The notes: generated from the letters alone by a model not told the origin. A DNA stretch of 7,170 bases from an uncultured bacterium (GCA_900314225.1 OMUM01000008.1:1-7170), one strand, 5' to 3'; positions 1 through 5,896 are shown, counted from the first letter of the stretch. Numbers and translations are program-made.

Positions 1-74
1 TTATAGTATTTTTCTCCATCAATGATTAAATCAACATCTTTATCATCGATTCTAACTGTATCGGAATTGTCCAT
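1..74 (-). CDS. Start of an unidentified protein, cut by the window edge
   Basis: Only the first 24 codons are inside the window. They begin with ATG at 74 and read MDNSDTVRIDD, then KDVDLIIDGEKYY. The start is supported by a strong purine-rich ribosome binding site (GAGGAG) about 6 bases upstream and by a good promoter at 131-164 on the same strand. The N-terminus is acidic and has no signal peptide or membrane segment, so a cytoplasmic protein is likely. Too little is visible to assign a family. It appears to be transcribed alone, because a terminator lies upstream at 242-266. Confidence 0.6.
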   Translation of the reverse strand, partial: MDNSDTVRIDDKDVDLIIDGEKYY

Positions 75-127
75 TTATATCTCCTCTCATAAGATAAAAT
101 GTATTTCACGCGAATTTTATCTACATA

Positions 128-185
128 TCAATTATATCATAAATTTATACTATTTTTTCAGCAATTTAAATCATCGTAAGATTAC
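128..185 (-). repeat. Promoter-containing direct repeat, copy 1
   Basis: This 58-base stretch matches 3473-3530 at about 50 of 58 positions without gaps (counted by eye). The similarity covers the -10, the spacer, the -35 and about 20 bases further upstream, including a conserved ATTTAAAT-type core. That is more than two unrelated promoters would share. It may be a duplicated promoter or a common regulator-binding region. Confidence 0.6.
131..164 (-). promoter_or_regulatory. Promoter of the left-edge gene
   Basis: The minus strand reads TTGCTG (164-159), a 17-base spacer, then TATGATATAAT (141-131). This gives a -35/-10 pair with TATGAT. Alternatively it is an extended -10 with TATAAT preceded by TGA. 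It lies 57 bases before the start codon at 74. Confidence 0.6.
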
Positions 186-241
186 TATTTTCTGAGCAGA
201 AAGATTATCTTGATAATTCTTTATTATTTATAGAACAACAC

Positions 242-266
242 AAAAAAAGACTAGTTTTTCTAGTCT
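242..266 (-). terminator. Rho-independent terminator after the membrane-anchored protein gene
   Basis: On the minus strand AGACTAG (266-260) pairs with CTAGTCT (254-248) around an AAAAA loop, followed by a run of seven T. It lies 25 bases past the stop of the gene at 291-1109. Confidence 0.85.
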
Positions 267-290
267 CTTCAATATAAATATCAATTTTGA

Positions 291-1109
291 TTAATCTAAT
301 TTTGCAATGGCATCTTTAATTTTTTGAGTTAATTCTTCTTGCTTTGATGCACCCATTTCATCAGATACTCTTATTACAACAGTACCAACAACAGTATGTT
401 TTCCATTTGATAAAATGCTTCCATCAAAACTCGCTAAATAAGTATCTCTTTTTTTAGCATCCTCTTCAGTGGAATAAACTTCGATAGAACCACCACATTC
501 TGTTCCTTTTTCAATAACATCATTAGTATCAAATTCGCTTTGGTTAACAAGACTACTTTCAAAATATACAGTCGATGTATATCCTCCAGCTTTGTTTAAC
601 TTACCATTTGGATCATTATCTTCAGTAACTGCAGCAAAGTTTGTTACTGTTTCAACTGAAGCTATTCTCTTTTTAATATAATCTTCACTAGGATTATTAA
701 ATTTTTCCATTTGTTTGATGCTGATATCATATTTTTTTGCCATTTCATTTACGGAATTAATTTCTTTACTTAAATCTGGATTTTTATCCATTTTTTTATT
801 TACTTTTTTTATTTCACTAGTTAAAAATGGCTTTTTTTCAATAATAATCATCTTTTGTTGTGCTGTTTTCTTAATTTTTTTTGCTTCGCTTGGTATATTT
901 TCATCATATGTCTTTTTAGATGAATTAATATACTTATCAAGGTTTCCAATACTATCTTCTAATTTTTTGTTTTCTTTTTTTATTTTTGATGTTATTGTTT
1001 TATACTCATTTGAAGCTTCTAACCACGGCTTAACTATAAATATTGTCAATAATGCTAATATAATAACCACGATTATTGAAATAATTATTACTTTTTTCTT
1101 CACACTCAT
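291..1109 (-). CDS. Membrane-anchored protein with coiled coil and conserved extracytoplasmic C-terminal domain
   Basis: This 272-residue protein starts with a short basic stretch and one hydrophobic segment (about residues 7-28). A long lysine/glutamate-rich, probably coiled-coil region follows (about 33-145). The compact C-terminal domain (about 150-272) carries the phrases FAAVTEDNDPNGKLNKAGGY, GGSIEVYSTEEDAKKR and HTVVGTVVIRVS. I recognise this C-terminal domain from many uncharacterised membrane-anchored proteins of Firmicutes and Bifidobacteria, sometimes labelled EbhA-like. The topology suggests an N-in anchor with the domain outside the cell; the function is unknown. ATG at 1109 lies only 2 bases after the GGAAG site, while the in-frame GTG two codons later (1103) has about 8 bases of spacing and may be the true start. 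The gene has its own promoter and terminator, so it is probably monocistronic. Confidence 0.85.
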   Translation of the reverse strand: MSVKKKVIIISIIVVIILALLTIFIVKPWLEASNEYKTITSKIKKENKKLEDSIGNLDKYINSSKKTYDENIPSEAKKIKKTAQQKMIIIEKKPFLTSEIKKVNKKMDKNPDLSKEINSVNEMAKKYDISIKQMEKFNNPSEDYIKKRIASVETVTNFAAVTEDNDPNGKLNKAGGYTSTVYFESSLVNQSEFDTNDVIEKGTECGGSIEVYSTEEDAKKRDTYLASFDGSILSNGKHTVVGTVVIRVSDEMGASKQEELTQKIKDAIAKLD

Positions 1110-1127
1110 CTTCCTTTCTTTATTATA

Positions 1128-1155
1128 AATATATCATATATTTAACAAAATTCAA
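1128..1155 (-). promoter_or_regulatory. Promoter of the membrane-anchored protein gene
   Basis: The minus strand reads TTGAAT (1155-1150), a 16-base spacer, then TATATT (1133-1128). The -10 is preceded by TGA, giving TATGATATATT, one base away from the core shared by the other promoters in the window. Confidence 0.5.
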
Positions 1156-1189
1156 TCTTTATTTATTATTTTATAATGCATTATTATAA

Positions 1190-2068
1190 TCAATTTATTA
1201 CAACTTCATATGGACTATCCTTGCTTCCATCACCAGAATCAATAAATATATTGTGTTTTAATGTTAAAATAGGTCTAATTCTTTCTGATACTGTAGATAT
1301 TGATTCACAACCATTACTATTCATATCACTACAATCATAAATTTCGGTTTTAGAAATATTATATATATCAGTAGTATTTTCATTTACTTCTCTTAAATAT
1401 AGTTTTATATATGGAAACAATGAATTATATTCTGCATCTCTAGATGATATTAAATATCTAAAATATCCTGTATATTTATGCTCTGAAGTTGATTCGGGAC
1501 TAGCTTGAATTGTTCCTACTGCTTTTTGAATCAATTCTAAATCATTAGAATAATTGTCATCAGTTGTTAATTCTATAATTGTTTCAATAGATTCATTTTT
1601 CTTGATTTCAGGCCATTTTTTAGACATAAGATTATTAAATGATTTTATCACCTCAACATTGTCCCTTTGATTAGAATAACCAACATTTCTAGCTTTTTCA
1701 ACAAATTTACTATTTCCATATTCAAATGCTATTTCATTTAGTAATCCAACATAATTATTATACCCAATCAAGCCACTTATTATTATCTCATCTTTAGGTA
1801 AATATTCAGAAACAACATCTACAGTTAAATCTTTATTAATACTTATAACTCTCCACAATTTAAGATTGTTCGTGTTAATGCTTTGATTATTTTCGTAACC
1901 AGATTTTTCTTTTGCAATATTATATTGTGTAGTATTTGATTCTAATAAAACATAATCGCCAATTTTAACCTTGTTACTTAAGGCGTTTTCACGTGAATAT
2001 TTATTACTACATCCTGATAAAACTATACTAATTATACATAATATAATTATTAATGATTTTTTATACAT
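1190..2068 (-). CDS. Secreted lipoprotein of unknown function
   Basis: This 292-residue protein has a lipoprotein signal peptide: basic MYKK, a hydrophobic core, and the lipobox LSGC with Cys20 as the lipidation site. The mature protein should therefore be tethered to the outer face of the membrane. The early part has a small beta-rich segment, KVKIGDYVLLES through LKLWRVISINKDLTVDVVSE (about 33-87). The end has RIRPILTLKHN and DSGDGSKDSPYEV (about 263-288). These flanking motifs recur in secreted and pilin-like proteins of uncultured gut Bacilli, where the middle varies; no biochemical role is known to me. Two cysteines near residues 245-254 could form a disulfide. The start at 2068 is fixed by a strong AGGAGG five bases upstream. 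The promoter lies just before it and overlaps the end of the upstream operon's terminator. Confidence 0.85.
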   Translation of the reverse strand: MYKKSLIIILCIISIVLSGCSNKYSRENALSNKVKIGDYVLLESNTTQYNIAKEKSGYENNQSINTNNLKLWRVISINKDLTVDVVSEYLPKDEIIISGLIGYNNYVGLLNEIAFEYGNSKFVEKARNVGYSNQRDNVEVIKSFNNLMSKKWPEIKKNESIETIIELTTDDNYSNDLELIQKAVGTIQASPESTSEHKYTGYFRYLISSRDAEYNSLFPYIKLYLREVNENTTDIYNISKTEIYDCSDMNSNGCESISTVSERIRPILTLKHNIFIDSGDGSKDSPYEVVIN

Positions 2069-2116
2069 ATATCCTCCTAATTAATTTAATATAATTTTAT
2101 ACAATTAAACAAATTC

Positions 2117-2127
2117 ATTATATCATA
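2117..2127 (-). promoter_or_regulatory. Extended -10 promoter of the lipoprotein gene
   Basis: The minus strand reads TATGATATAAT, an extended -10 (TGA before TATAAT). No good -35 is visible, because that position is occupied by the terminator hairpin of the upstream operon. About 50 bases separate it from the start codon at 2068. Confidence 0.5.
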
Positions 2128-2151
2128 AAAAAAGCAGAAATTTTCATCTGC
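2128..2151 (-). terminator. Terminator of the pyrophosphohydrolase-HNH operon
   Basis: On the minus strand GCAGA (2151-2147) pairs with TCTGC (2138-2134) around an 8-base loop and runs into about seven T. The T-tract touches the next promoter's -10. The same hairpin-plus-promoter arrangement recurs at 6069-6102. Confidence 0.75.
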
Positions 2152-2170
2152 ACTTTTTATTTATTAACTA

Positions 2171-3151
2171 TTATTTGCAACCTATCCAAAATTTTTCAAC
2201 ATAATCTTTTTCTATTGCAACGTCTAATTCATCAATCATTTTACCAGTTAAGTTGTTTTTATGTACTAATTCTTGTAATCTTAGATTTCGGCCTTTTAAC
2301 TCTTTTATATCACTTTTACTAGGTATTCTATTACTTTTTGATGAATTACAAGATTTATGCACATATACTAAATTCCATAAATCATCAGAGTATAAATATG
2401 ACCATGGTATTACATGATCAATACTCAATTCATTTTCATCAATAATTTCATCACAGATAAAACATTTTCTTTGAGGATTTTCCAAATCTAATACCTTTTT
2501 AAATTTGCTCAAATCTGTCCTTTTAATATCTTGTTCATCAATTATTTTAACTTTTTTATTTATTTTTGGAGAACTATTAAAAGTTTCTAAAATTAATCCC
2601 CATCTGTAATCTATTAAATCAAAAAGGTCTTCAAAATTTGCTTTAAGTAATAATAAATTAATAGCATTAATATCTATCGTTTTATCTATTTTATTAAATG
2701 TATATACATCATCATTATAATTATTATCAATAAAAGTAAATCTCCAAGCTACATCTTTACTTAAACCATTTGCAATCTTTTCTAAACACTCTTTATATTC
2801 AATGTTCAAGTTGTCTTCTATATATTTTTCTACTCTTTCAAATCTAATAGGTTTATTTGTTCCAATTGATTTATAGTATAAATCGATTAATTCTTTGGTA
2901 TATTGTAATATTATGGGTTGCTTTTTAAGGTTGCTTCCTTGAATTAAGTCAAAGAAAATTGTTTGATTCCAATAATATTTTAAATATTTTTCTGCAATAT
3001 CTAAAAGTGGTATTTTAATTAATCCTTCTTGTTTATCATTTCCTAATGATATTTCAACTAGTGATTTAGCCATAGCCATTTTATAAGTATTATCATAATT
3101 ACATTCTCTAATTATTTTTTTAAACTTATATAAAAAGCTATTCTCCATCAC
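2171..3151 (-). CDS. HNH endonuclease
   Basis: This 326-residue protein has a C-terminal HNH (His-Me finger) nuclease domain. Cys230-x2-Cys233 is followed by the catalytic core Asp245-His246-V-I-P, then Asn260, then His265-x2-Cys268-Asn269. This is the classic arrangement with a zinc-binding CxxC knuckle. The N-terminal ~200 residues are helical, with motifs such as YDNTYKMAMAKSLVEISL and LKYYWNQTIFFDLIQGS. They resemble the upstream domain of HNH proteins annotated as restriction or defence nucleases, and probably determine target choice. DNA cleavage is therefore likely; specificity is unknown. Its start overlaps the end of the upstream pyrophosphohydrolase gene by 14 bases, so the two are probably translationally coupled. 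AAAGGA lies about 9 bases before the first of two tandem ATG codons. No methyltransferase is adjacent, which argues against a standard restriction-modification pair. All key residues are present. Confidence 0.9.
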   Translation of the reverse strand: MMENSFLYKFKKIIRECNYDNTYKMAMAKSLVEISLGNDKQEGLIKIPLLDIAEKYLKYYWNQTIFFDLIQGSNLKKQPIILQYTKELIDLYYKSIGTNKPIRFERVEKYIEDNLNIEYKECLEKIANGLSKDVAWRFTFIDNNYNDDVYTFNKIDKTIDINAINLLLLKANFEDLFDLIDYRWGLILETFNSSPKINKKVKIIDEQDIKRTDLSKFKKVLDLENPQRKCFICDEIIDENELSIDHVIPWSYLYSDDLWNLVYVHKSCNSSKSNRIPSKSDIKELKGRNLRLQELVHKNNLTGKMIDELDVAIEKDYVEKFWIGCK

Positions 3152-3458
3152 TATATGTCCTTTTTAACAATATTTTTTTCTCAAATGCCCCACGTTTTTC
3201 TACTTTTGAAATCCTAATTTTTTCAAATTCATCATATGATACATTTTTGACAACTAAAATAGCCCTTAAAACCTCTTCTAAATCAGCTAGTTCCTCTACT
3301 TCTCCACTTTCAAGATATTCGTTAACTTCTTCTTTTATTTTTTTGTTTAAATATTCTAAGTATTGCTCATCACTCAAAACTTCTATATCACATTTTTTTC
3401 CTGAAGTTTCGATTACTTCTGGAATTTTATCTCTTACAAGTTTATCATATTCAATCAT
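3138..3458 (-). CDS. MazG-like nucleoside phosphate pyrophosphohydrolase
   Basis: This 106-residue protein belongs to the small MazG/phosphoribosyl-ATP-pyrophosphatase-like helical superfamily. It opens with YDKLVRDKIPEVIE, has the metal-binding helices EEVNE (Glu43, Glu44, Glu47) and ELAD (Glu56, Asp59), and ends with the family phrase KRGAFEKKILL. Such enzymes use magnesium to split nucleotides to monophosphates and pyrophosphate, often removing non-canonical nucleotides; some act on alarmones. The substrate here cannot be read from sequence. The length matches the stand-alone single-domain form. GAGGTG lies five bases before ATG at 3458, and a promoter lies directly upstream. It is the first gene of a two-gene operon, and its last codons overlap the HNH nuclease gene. 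The pairing suggests a shared role, possibly in defence against phage or foreign DNA; that is inference. Confidence 0.88.
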   Translation of the reverse strand: MIEYDKLVRDKIPEVIETSGKKCDIEVLSDEQYLEYLNKKIKEEVNEYLESGEVEELADLEEVLRAILVVKNVSYDEFEKIRISKVEKRGAFEKKILLKRTYSDGE

Positions 3459-3472
3459 AATAACACCTCAAA

Positions 3473-3530
3473 TCGATTATATCATAAATTAATACTAATA
3501 TTTCAGTAATTTAAATCAGCATAATATTAC
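3473..3530 (-). repeat. Promoter-containing direct repeat, copy 2
   Basis: Matches 128-185 at about 50 of 58 positions. It contains the promoter of the pyrophosphohydrolase-HNH operon plus about 20 bases upstream of the -35. Confidence 0.6.
3476..3509 (-). promoter_or_regulatory. Promoter of the pyrophosphohydrolase-HNH operon
   Basis: The minus strand reads TTACTG (3509-3504), a 17-base spacer, then TATGATATAAT (3486-3476), with the -10 about 20 bases before the start codon at 3458. The transcript would have a very short leader. Confidence 0.65.
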
Positions 3531-3589
3531 TTAAAAAGAGGAGATTCTTTCATATCATAAAAGTTCGGAACACTACTATTTTACGATTT

Positions 3590-4393
3590 CTATAATCCCA
3601 TCATTTCTCTTACAACTCTATCGGAAATTTTTATAGTTCCAACTAAAACTAACATATTAAATATCAATTCACCTATATATTTCCAAACTTGAGTAACTGC
3701 TGCTGCTTTTGCATCAACTACTGGTGGTGTACTAGCAAATAAACTAAAAATTATACATGAGAGGACAATAATTGCACCCTCTAAACAAACTGCTGAATAA
3801 CTCTTTAAAAAGCTTCTTCCAACATTTTGTGTAGGTTCTCCTGCGAATGTACTTAATGGAATTGGAGCAATTGCTGTATATAAATATAGTTTAAAGAATC
3901 TTCCATAAACTGTCATTATCATAATAAAGGATAAAACTATAATAACAAGTCCTCCAATTAGTGTAACTGCCCATAATGGTATAGATTCAAAAAAACCACA
4001 TGATTCAACAGCTTTTGCAATTGCTTTTGGTAATGTTGATTTTGCAGCACTATTTATACCTGCTGTTTTCATAATTGTAGATATAATACCTTGTGATATT
4101 TTAAATATTGAAAGCATTAAATCCATACCATATACAACAACTATTTTAGCTAGTGCAAATCTAATAAATAGTTTAAAAGCTTTTTCTGGTTTTTTTACTT
4201 CATCAAATGATGAACAAGTTTTTACAACTCCAACTAAAAAGAATAAGACTAAAAGAGCTAGTCCTATTCCCTGCATTGCACTATTAATATTAACTATTAC
4301 TTTCCATATTGAACCACCTTTAAATGTTTCTGGTGGTTGTGTTACTAATTTCCATATTTCAGCAAGCTTATCATTCCTAAACTTGGCATACAA
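3590..4393 (-). pseudogene. VirB6/TrbL-like conjugation membrane protein, 5'-truncated
   Basis: The 267 open codons encode the polytopic channel protein of an ICE type IV secretion system (VirB6/TrbL-like, as in Firmicutes conjugative elements). From about residue 11 the family pattern is clear: IWKLVTQPPETFKGGSIWKV, then MQGIGLALLVLFFLVGVVKT, VYGRFFKLYLYTAIAPIPL, STFAGEPTQNVG, and the C-terminal DRVVREMMGL. Hydrophobic segments lie near residues 38-59, 76-97, 139-163, 168-183, 199-221 and 239-255. The native start is missing. The only start available is TTG at 4393, with no ribosome binding site, and the first five to six residues (codons before about 4375) are parA sequence read in another frame. 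The upstream end is thus a deletion junction with parA. No other transfer gene is nearby, so conjugation cannot work from here. A short product through reinitiation after the parA stop, 8 bases upstream, is possible. Confidence 0.82.
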
Positions 4394-4790
4394 TCTATTA
4401 TTATATAATCATAATCTTTTTTAGATTTTCTATACACCTTTTCATAATTTGTTCTCTATTCATTGCATTTATTAATCGCATTTCCATAACAGAGAAATCT
4501 AAATTAGAGGGAATTAAATCAACATTTTCTTCATGATGTAATATCGCATTTTTACTATCTATTGGAATATCATTTATCTCCTGCTCCATCAAATCAGATA
4601 TTGTATATTGTAATTCATCTTGATTATACCAACCCATGTAACTTGTTAAATCCCCTTGTGAATCTGCATCAATCAATAAAACCTTTTTACCCATTTTTGA
4701 TAATGCTACTCCTAAACTAAATGTTGTAGTAGTTTTTCCTACTCCACCTTTTTGATTAGCAACTGCTAAAACTTTGCAATCATTCATCAT
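4372..4790 (-). pseudogene. parA: ParA/Soj-type partition ATPase, frameshifted and C-terminally deleted
   Basis: Residues 1-125 of this reading frame are a ParA/Soj ATPase of the ICE/plasmid type: deviant Walker A KGGVGKTTTT (residues 14-23), then VLLIDADSQGDLTS (Walker A'), ILHHEENVDLIPSN and MRLINAMNREQIMKR. The frame then ends with IMII and a stop at 4401. One base away, the expected continuation DYDYIIIDCMPSLGM (Walker B) reads on to 4372. A single missing A in the run 4417-4422 explains the shift. After PSLGM the similarity stops and the sequence becomes VirB6-like, so about the last 130-140 residues expected for the family are gone. AAAGGAGG lies 4-7 bases before the two tandem ATG codons (4790 and 4787). 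No nearby promoter is seen; a terminator lies 56 bases upstream of the start. Partition activity is not expected. Confidence 0.88.
4416..4422 (-). other. A AAA AAG slippery heptamer at the parA frameshift
   Basis: The zero frame reads CTA AAA AAG. A -1 slip on this heptamer, the same as the one used in E. coli dnaX, would restore the conserved ParA frame GAT TAT GAT TAT. With the C-terminus deleted, the shifted frame runs only about 20 more codons to a TAG. A homopolymer deletion or sequencing error is the simpler explanation. Confidence 0.5.
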
Positions 4791-4845
4791 ATTTCCTCCT
4801 TTCTAATCTGCCATGCTATCTCTACATGACAAAGTAAACACACAT

Positions 4846-4874
4846 AAAAAAAGAACTTCTTTAATAAAGTCCTT
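4846..4874 (-). terminator. Terminator between the structured RNA element and parA
   Basis: On the minus strand AAGGACTTT (4874-4866) pairs with GAAGTTCTT (4859-4851), nine pairs including two G-U, around a six-base loop. The run of T that follows begins with the last two bases of the stem. It lies downstream of the 188-residue gene and its hairpin element and 56 bases before parA, so parA would depend on read-through or an unseen promoter. Confidence 0.75.
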
Positions 4875-4891
4875 ATTTTATCTACCTTGTT

Positions 4892-4979
4892 AATAGGTAT
4901 CATTGGTGTCCTAGGGCGAAAAACATATCATTTAACCTCGTTCTAGGTCAACAGAATATGTTTCCCAGTACCTATCACT
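4892..4979 (-). ncRNA. Structured RNA element, copy A
   Basis: On the minus strand a continuous 20-base arm (4975-4956) is paired throughout. AUAGGUA pairs with UACCUAU (4899-4893), CUGGG with CCUAG (4915-4911), and AAACAUAU with AUAUGUUU (4928-4921), with bulges only on the 3' side. The apex holds a smaller hairpin ACCU/AGGU (4948-4945 with 4938-4935). The 3' arm UACCU (4899-4895) can alternatively pair with AGGUA at 4888-4884, so two exclusive folds exist just before the terminator at 4846-4874. Much of the sequence recurs in copy B (5590-5680), including GGAAACAU and UUCUGUUGACCUAG. It could be an attenuator, an RNA with its own role, or a small repeat. I cannot match it to a named family. 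Confidence 0.6.
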
Positions 4980-5003
4980 TTAAGTTATTTTATTATTTAA
5001 TAT

Positions 5004-5570
5004 CTATTTATCCCTTATATCTAATAATATTTTATATATTTTTTTTGCTTCTGGAAACAATTTATCATAATCAAATATTCCAGTAGTATTGCCATTTGAT
5101 TTAGATGCAAAATCTTCAAATTCTTTTATTGCCTCATTAATATTTTCTTTATTAACTATATCATTAATAATATATCTAGAAGCATTTATATATTTTCTAA
5201 ATAATAGACAGTATATACATTGAAAATATATATTTGTAGGTAATGTGGATTTCTTATATATATCTATAACCATATCCTCAGTTATTATTTTTGGATTTGA
5301 TACTATAATCTTGTTTGCTCTGTAAATTCCTTTTTCTTCATCAACATTAATTACTTCAGCATCATCAGGAATTATTACATCGTAAATTGTATCTCCCCTA
5401 AATATATATCTTAAAATCTTATCTTCTGTAGAAAAATTAAATCCTCCCATTTTTTCAGGTTCAGTTTCTGTTGGATTCCATACATTAGCTGTAATTACTT
5501 CATCTAGCTTAAATTCTTCCCCACTAGCATTAGATTTTAATTCATCCATTACTCTAACATAATTACTCAT
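5004..5570 (-). CDS. Uncharacterised protein of a mobile-element cassette
   Basis: This 188-residue soluble, acidic protein has no signal peptide. The middle carries WNPTETEPEKMGGFNFSTED (about 31-50), then KILRYIFRGDTIYDVIIPDD with AEVI (about 51-74), then YRANKIIVSNP. A helical C-terminal half follows with YKKSTLPTNIYFQCIYCLL, residues 105-123. I have a general memory of similar proteins in Firmicutes and Mollicutes mobile regions, where they lack a known function; I do not assign one. The start at 5570 is supported by AAAGGAAG about 8 bases upstream. Directly before that lies a small hairpin (GCGA/UCGC) shared with the next upstream gene. Structured elements B and A flank the gene on its 5' and 3' sides. 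It is probably cotranscribed with the glycine-zipper gene from the promoter at 6069. Confidence 0.8.
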   Translation of the reverse strand: MSNYVRVMDELKSNASGEEFKLDEVITANVWNPTETEPEKMGGFNFSTEDKILRYIFRGDTIYDVIIPDDAEVINVDEEKGIYRANKIIVSNPKIITEDMVIDIYKKSTLPTNIYFQCIYCLLFRKYINASRYIINDIVNKENINEAIKEFEDFASKSNGNTTGIFDYDKLFPEAKKIYKILLDIRDK

Positions 5571-5576
5571 AATCTG

Positions 5577-5609
5577 CTTCCTTTCTAATACCGCGATGGA
5601 CTCGCAATG
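5577..5609 (-). repeat. Shared translation leader, copy 1
   Basis: These 33 bases match 5910-5942 at 31 positions. On the minus strand they contain a hairpin GCGA-GUCCA-UCGC followed by an A/U-rich linker and the ribosome binding site AGAAAGGAAG of the gene at 5004-5570. Confidence 0.75.
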
Positions 5610-5680
5610 CCCTGTCCTGGGGTGAAGAACATATGCTCTAGGCCTGTACTAGGTCAACAGAACATGTTTCCTAGTTCCTA
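5590..5680 (-). ncRNA. Structured RNA element, copy B
   Basis: This is a diverged copy of element A; about three quarters of aligned bases agree by eye over roughly 78 positions. The helix AACAUG/UAUGUU (5668-5663 with 5633-5628) and the conserved UUCUGUUGACCUAG are kept. The outer AUAGGUA/UACCUAU helix of copy A is not; the GCGA/UCGC hairpin occupies its place. The element begins at the stop codon of the glycine-zipper gene and ends in the leader of the 188-residue gene. Confidence 0.55.
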
Positions 5681-5896
5681 TTTTTTTTCATTTTTGTTTT
5701 TACCACTTGATAATGCTAGTCCGATACATAGACCAATACTAAGTCCAATAGGCACCCATAAACCCATATTATTTGTAGAAGCACCAATTGATGTACCAAT
5801 ACTTATACCTATACACATTCCAATAGCTATCCAGTAACTATTGTTATCTTCTTTTTTATTATTTTCTTCTTTTATTTTTTTTTTTTCTTTTTTCAT
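5678..5896 (-). CDS. Small glycine-zipper membrane protein
   Basis: This 72-residue protein has a very basic/acidic N-terminus (residues 1-19) and two hydrophobic segments built on GxxxG repeats. The first has glycines at 26, 30, 34 and 38 and the second at 51, 55 and 59, linked by STNNMG, with a charged tail. The pattern predicts a tightly packed helical hairpin in the membrane, able to form oligomers. Similar tiny glycine-zipper proteins are common and uncharacterised in Firmicutes. Possible roles include a membrane-active toxin or an accessory to an envelope complex; nothing here decides between them. The start at 5896 has AAGAAG five bases upstream; a stronger AGGAAG lies farther away (13 bases) within the shared leader. 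The poly-T run opposite the N-terminus (5876-5886) encodes its lysine stretch. It is the first gene after the promoter at 6069. Confidence 0.75.
   Translation of the reverse strand: MKKEKKKIKEENNKKEDNNSYWIAIGMCIGISIGTSIGASTNNMGLWVPIGLSIGLCIGLALSSGKNKNEKK

Noticed and set aside
200..225. AT-rich near-palindrome GATTATC-TT-GATAAT as an operator
   Set aside because: Short and imperfect in AT-rich sequence, with no second copy near the matching promoter at 3476-3509.
715..1128. 137-codon open frame on the plus strand
   Set aside because: Antisense to the membrane-anchored protein gene, Phe/Ile-rich as expected from reading A-rich coding DNA backwards, no ribosome binding site and no family match.
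1170..1190. AT-rich inverted repeat after the lipoprotein gene as a terminator
   Set aside because: The stem TTATAAT/ATTATAA is all A-T and no T-tract follows on the minus strand, so it is not convincing; termination there is unresolved.
2171..3151. HNH gene as a type II restriction-modification endonuclease with its methyltransferase
   Set aside because: No methyltransferase motif is found anywhere in the window, so the label restriction-modification is not supported.
3247..3492. 81-codon open frame on the plus strand
   Set aside because: Serine-rich shadow of the pyrophosphohydrolase gene, which has clear catalytic motifs on the other strand.
3526..3546. Weak hairpin AAAGA/TCTTT downstream of the VirB6 remnant as a terminator
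   Set aside because: Only five A/T-rich pairs plus a T run; not distinguishable from composition.
5607..5837. 76-codon proline-rich open frame on the plus strand
   Set aside because: Mirror of the glycine-zipper gene and element B; the repeats reflect the GxxxG codons on the minus strand.
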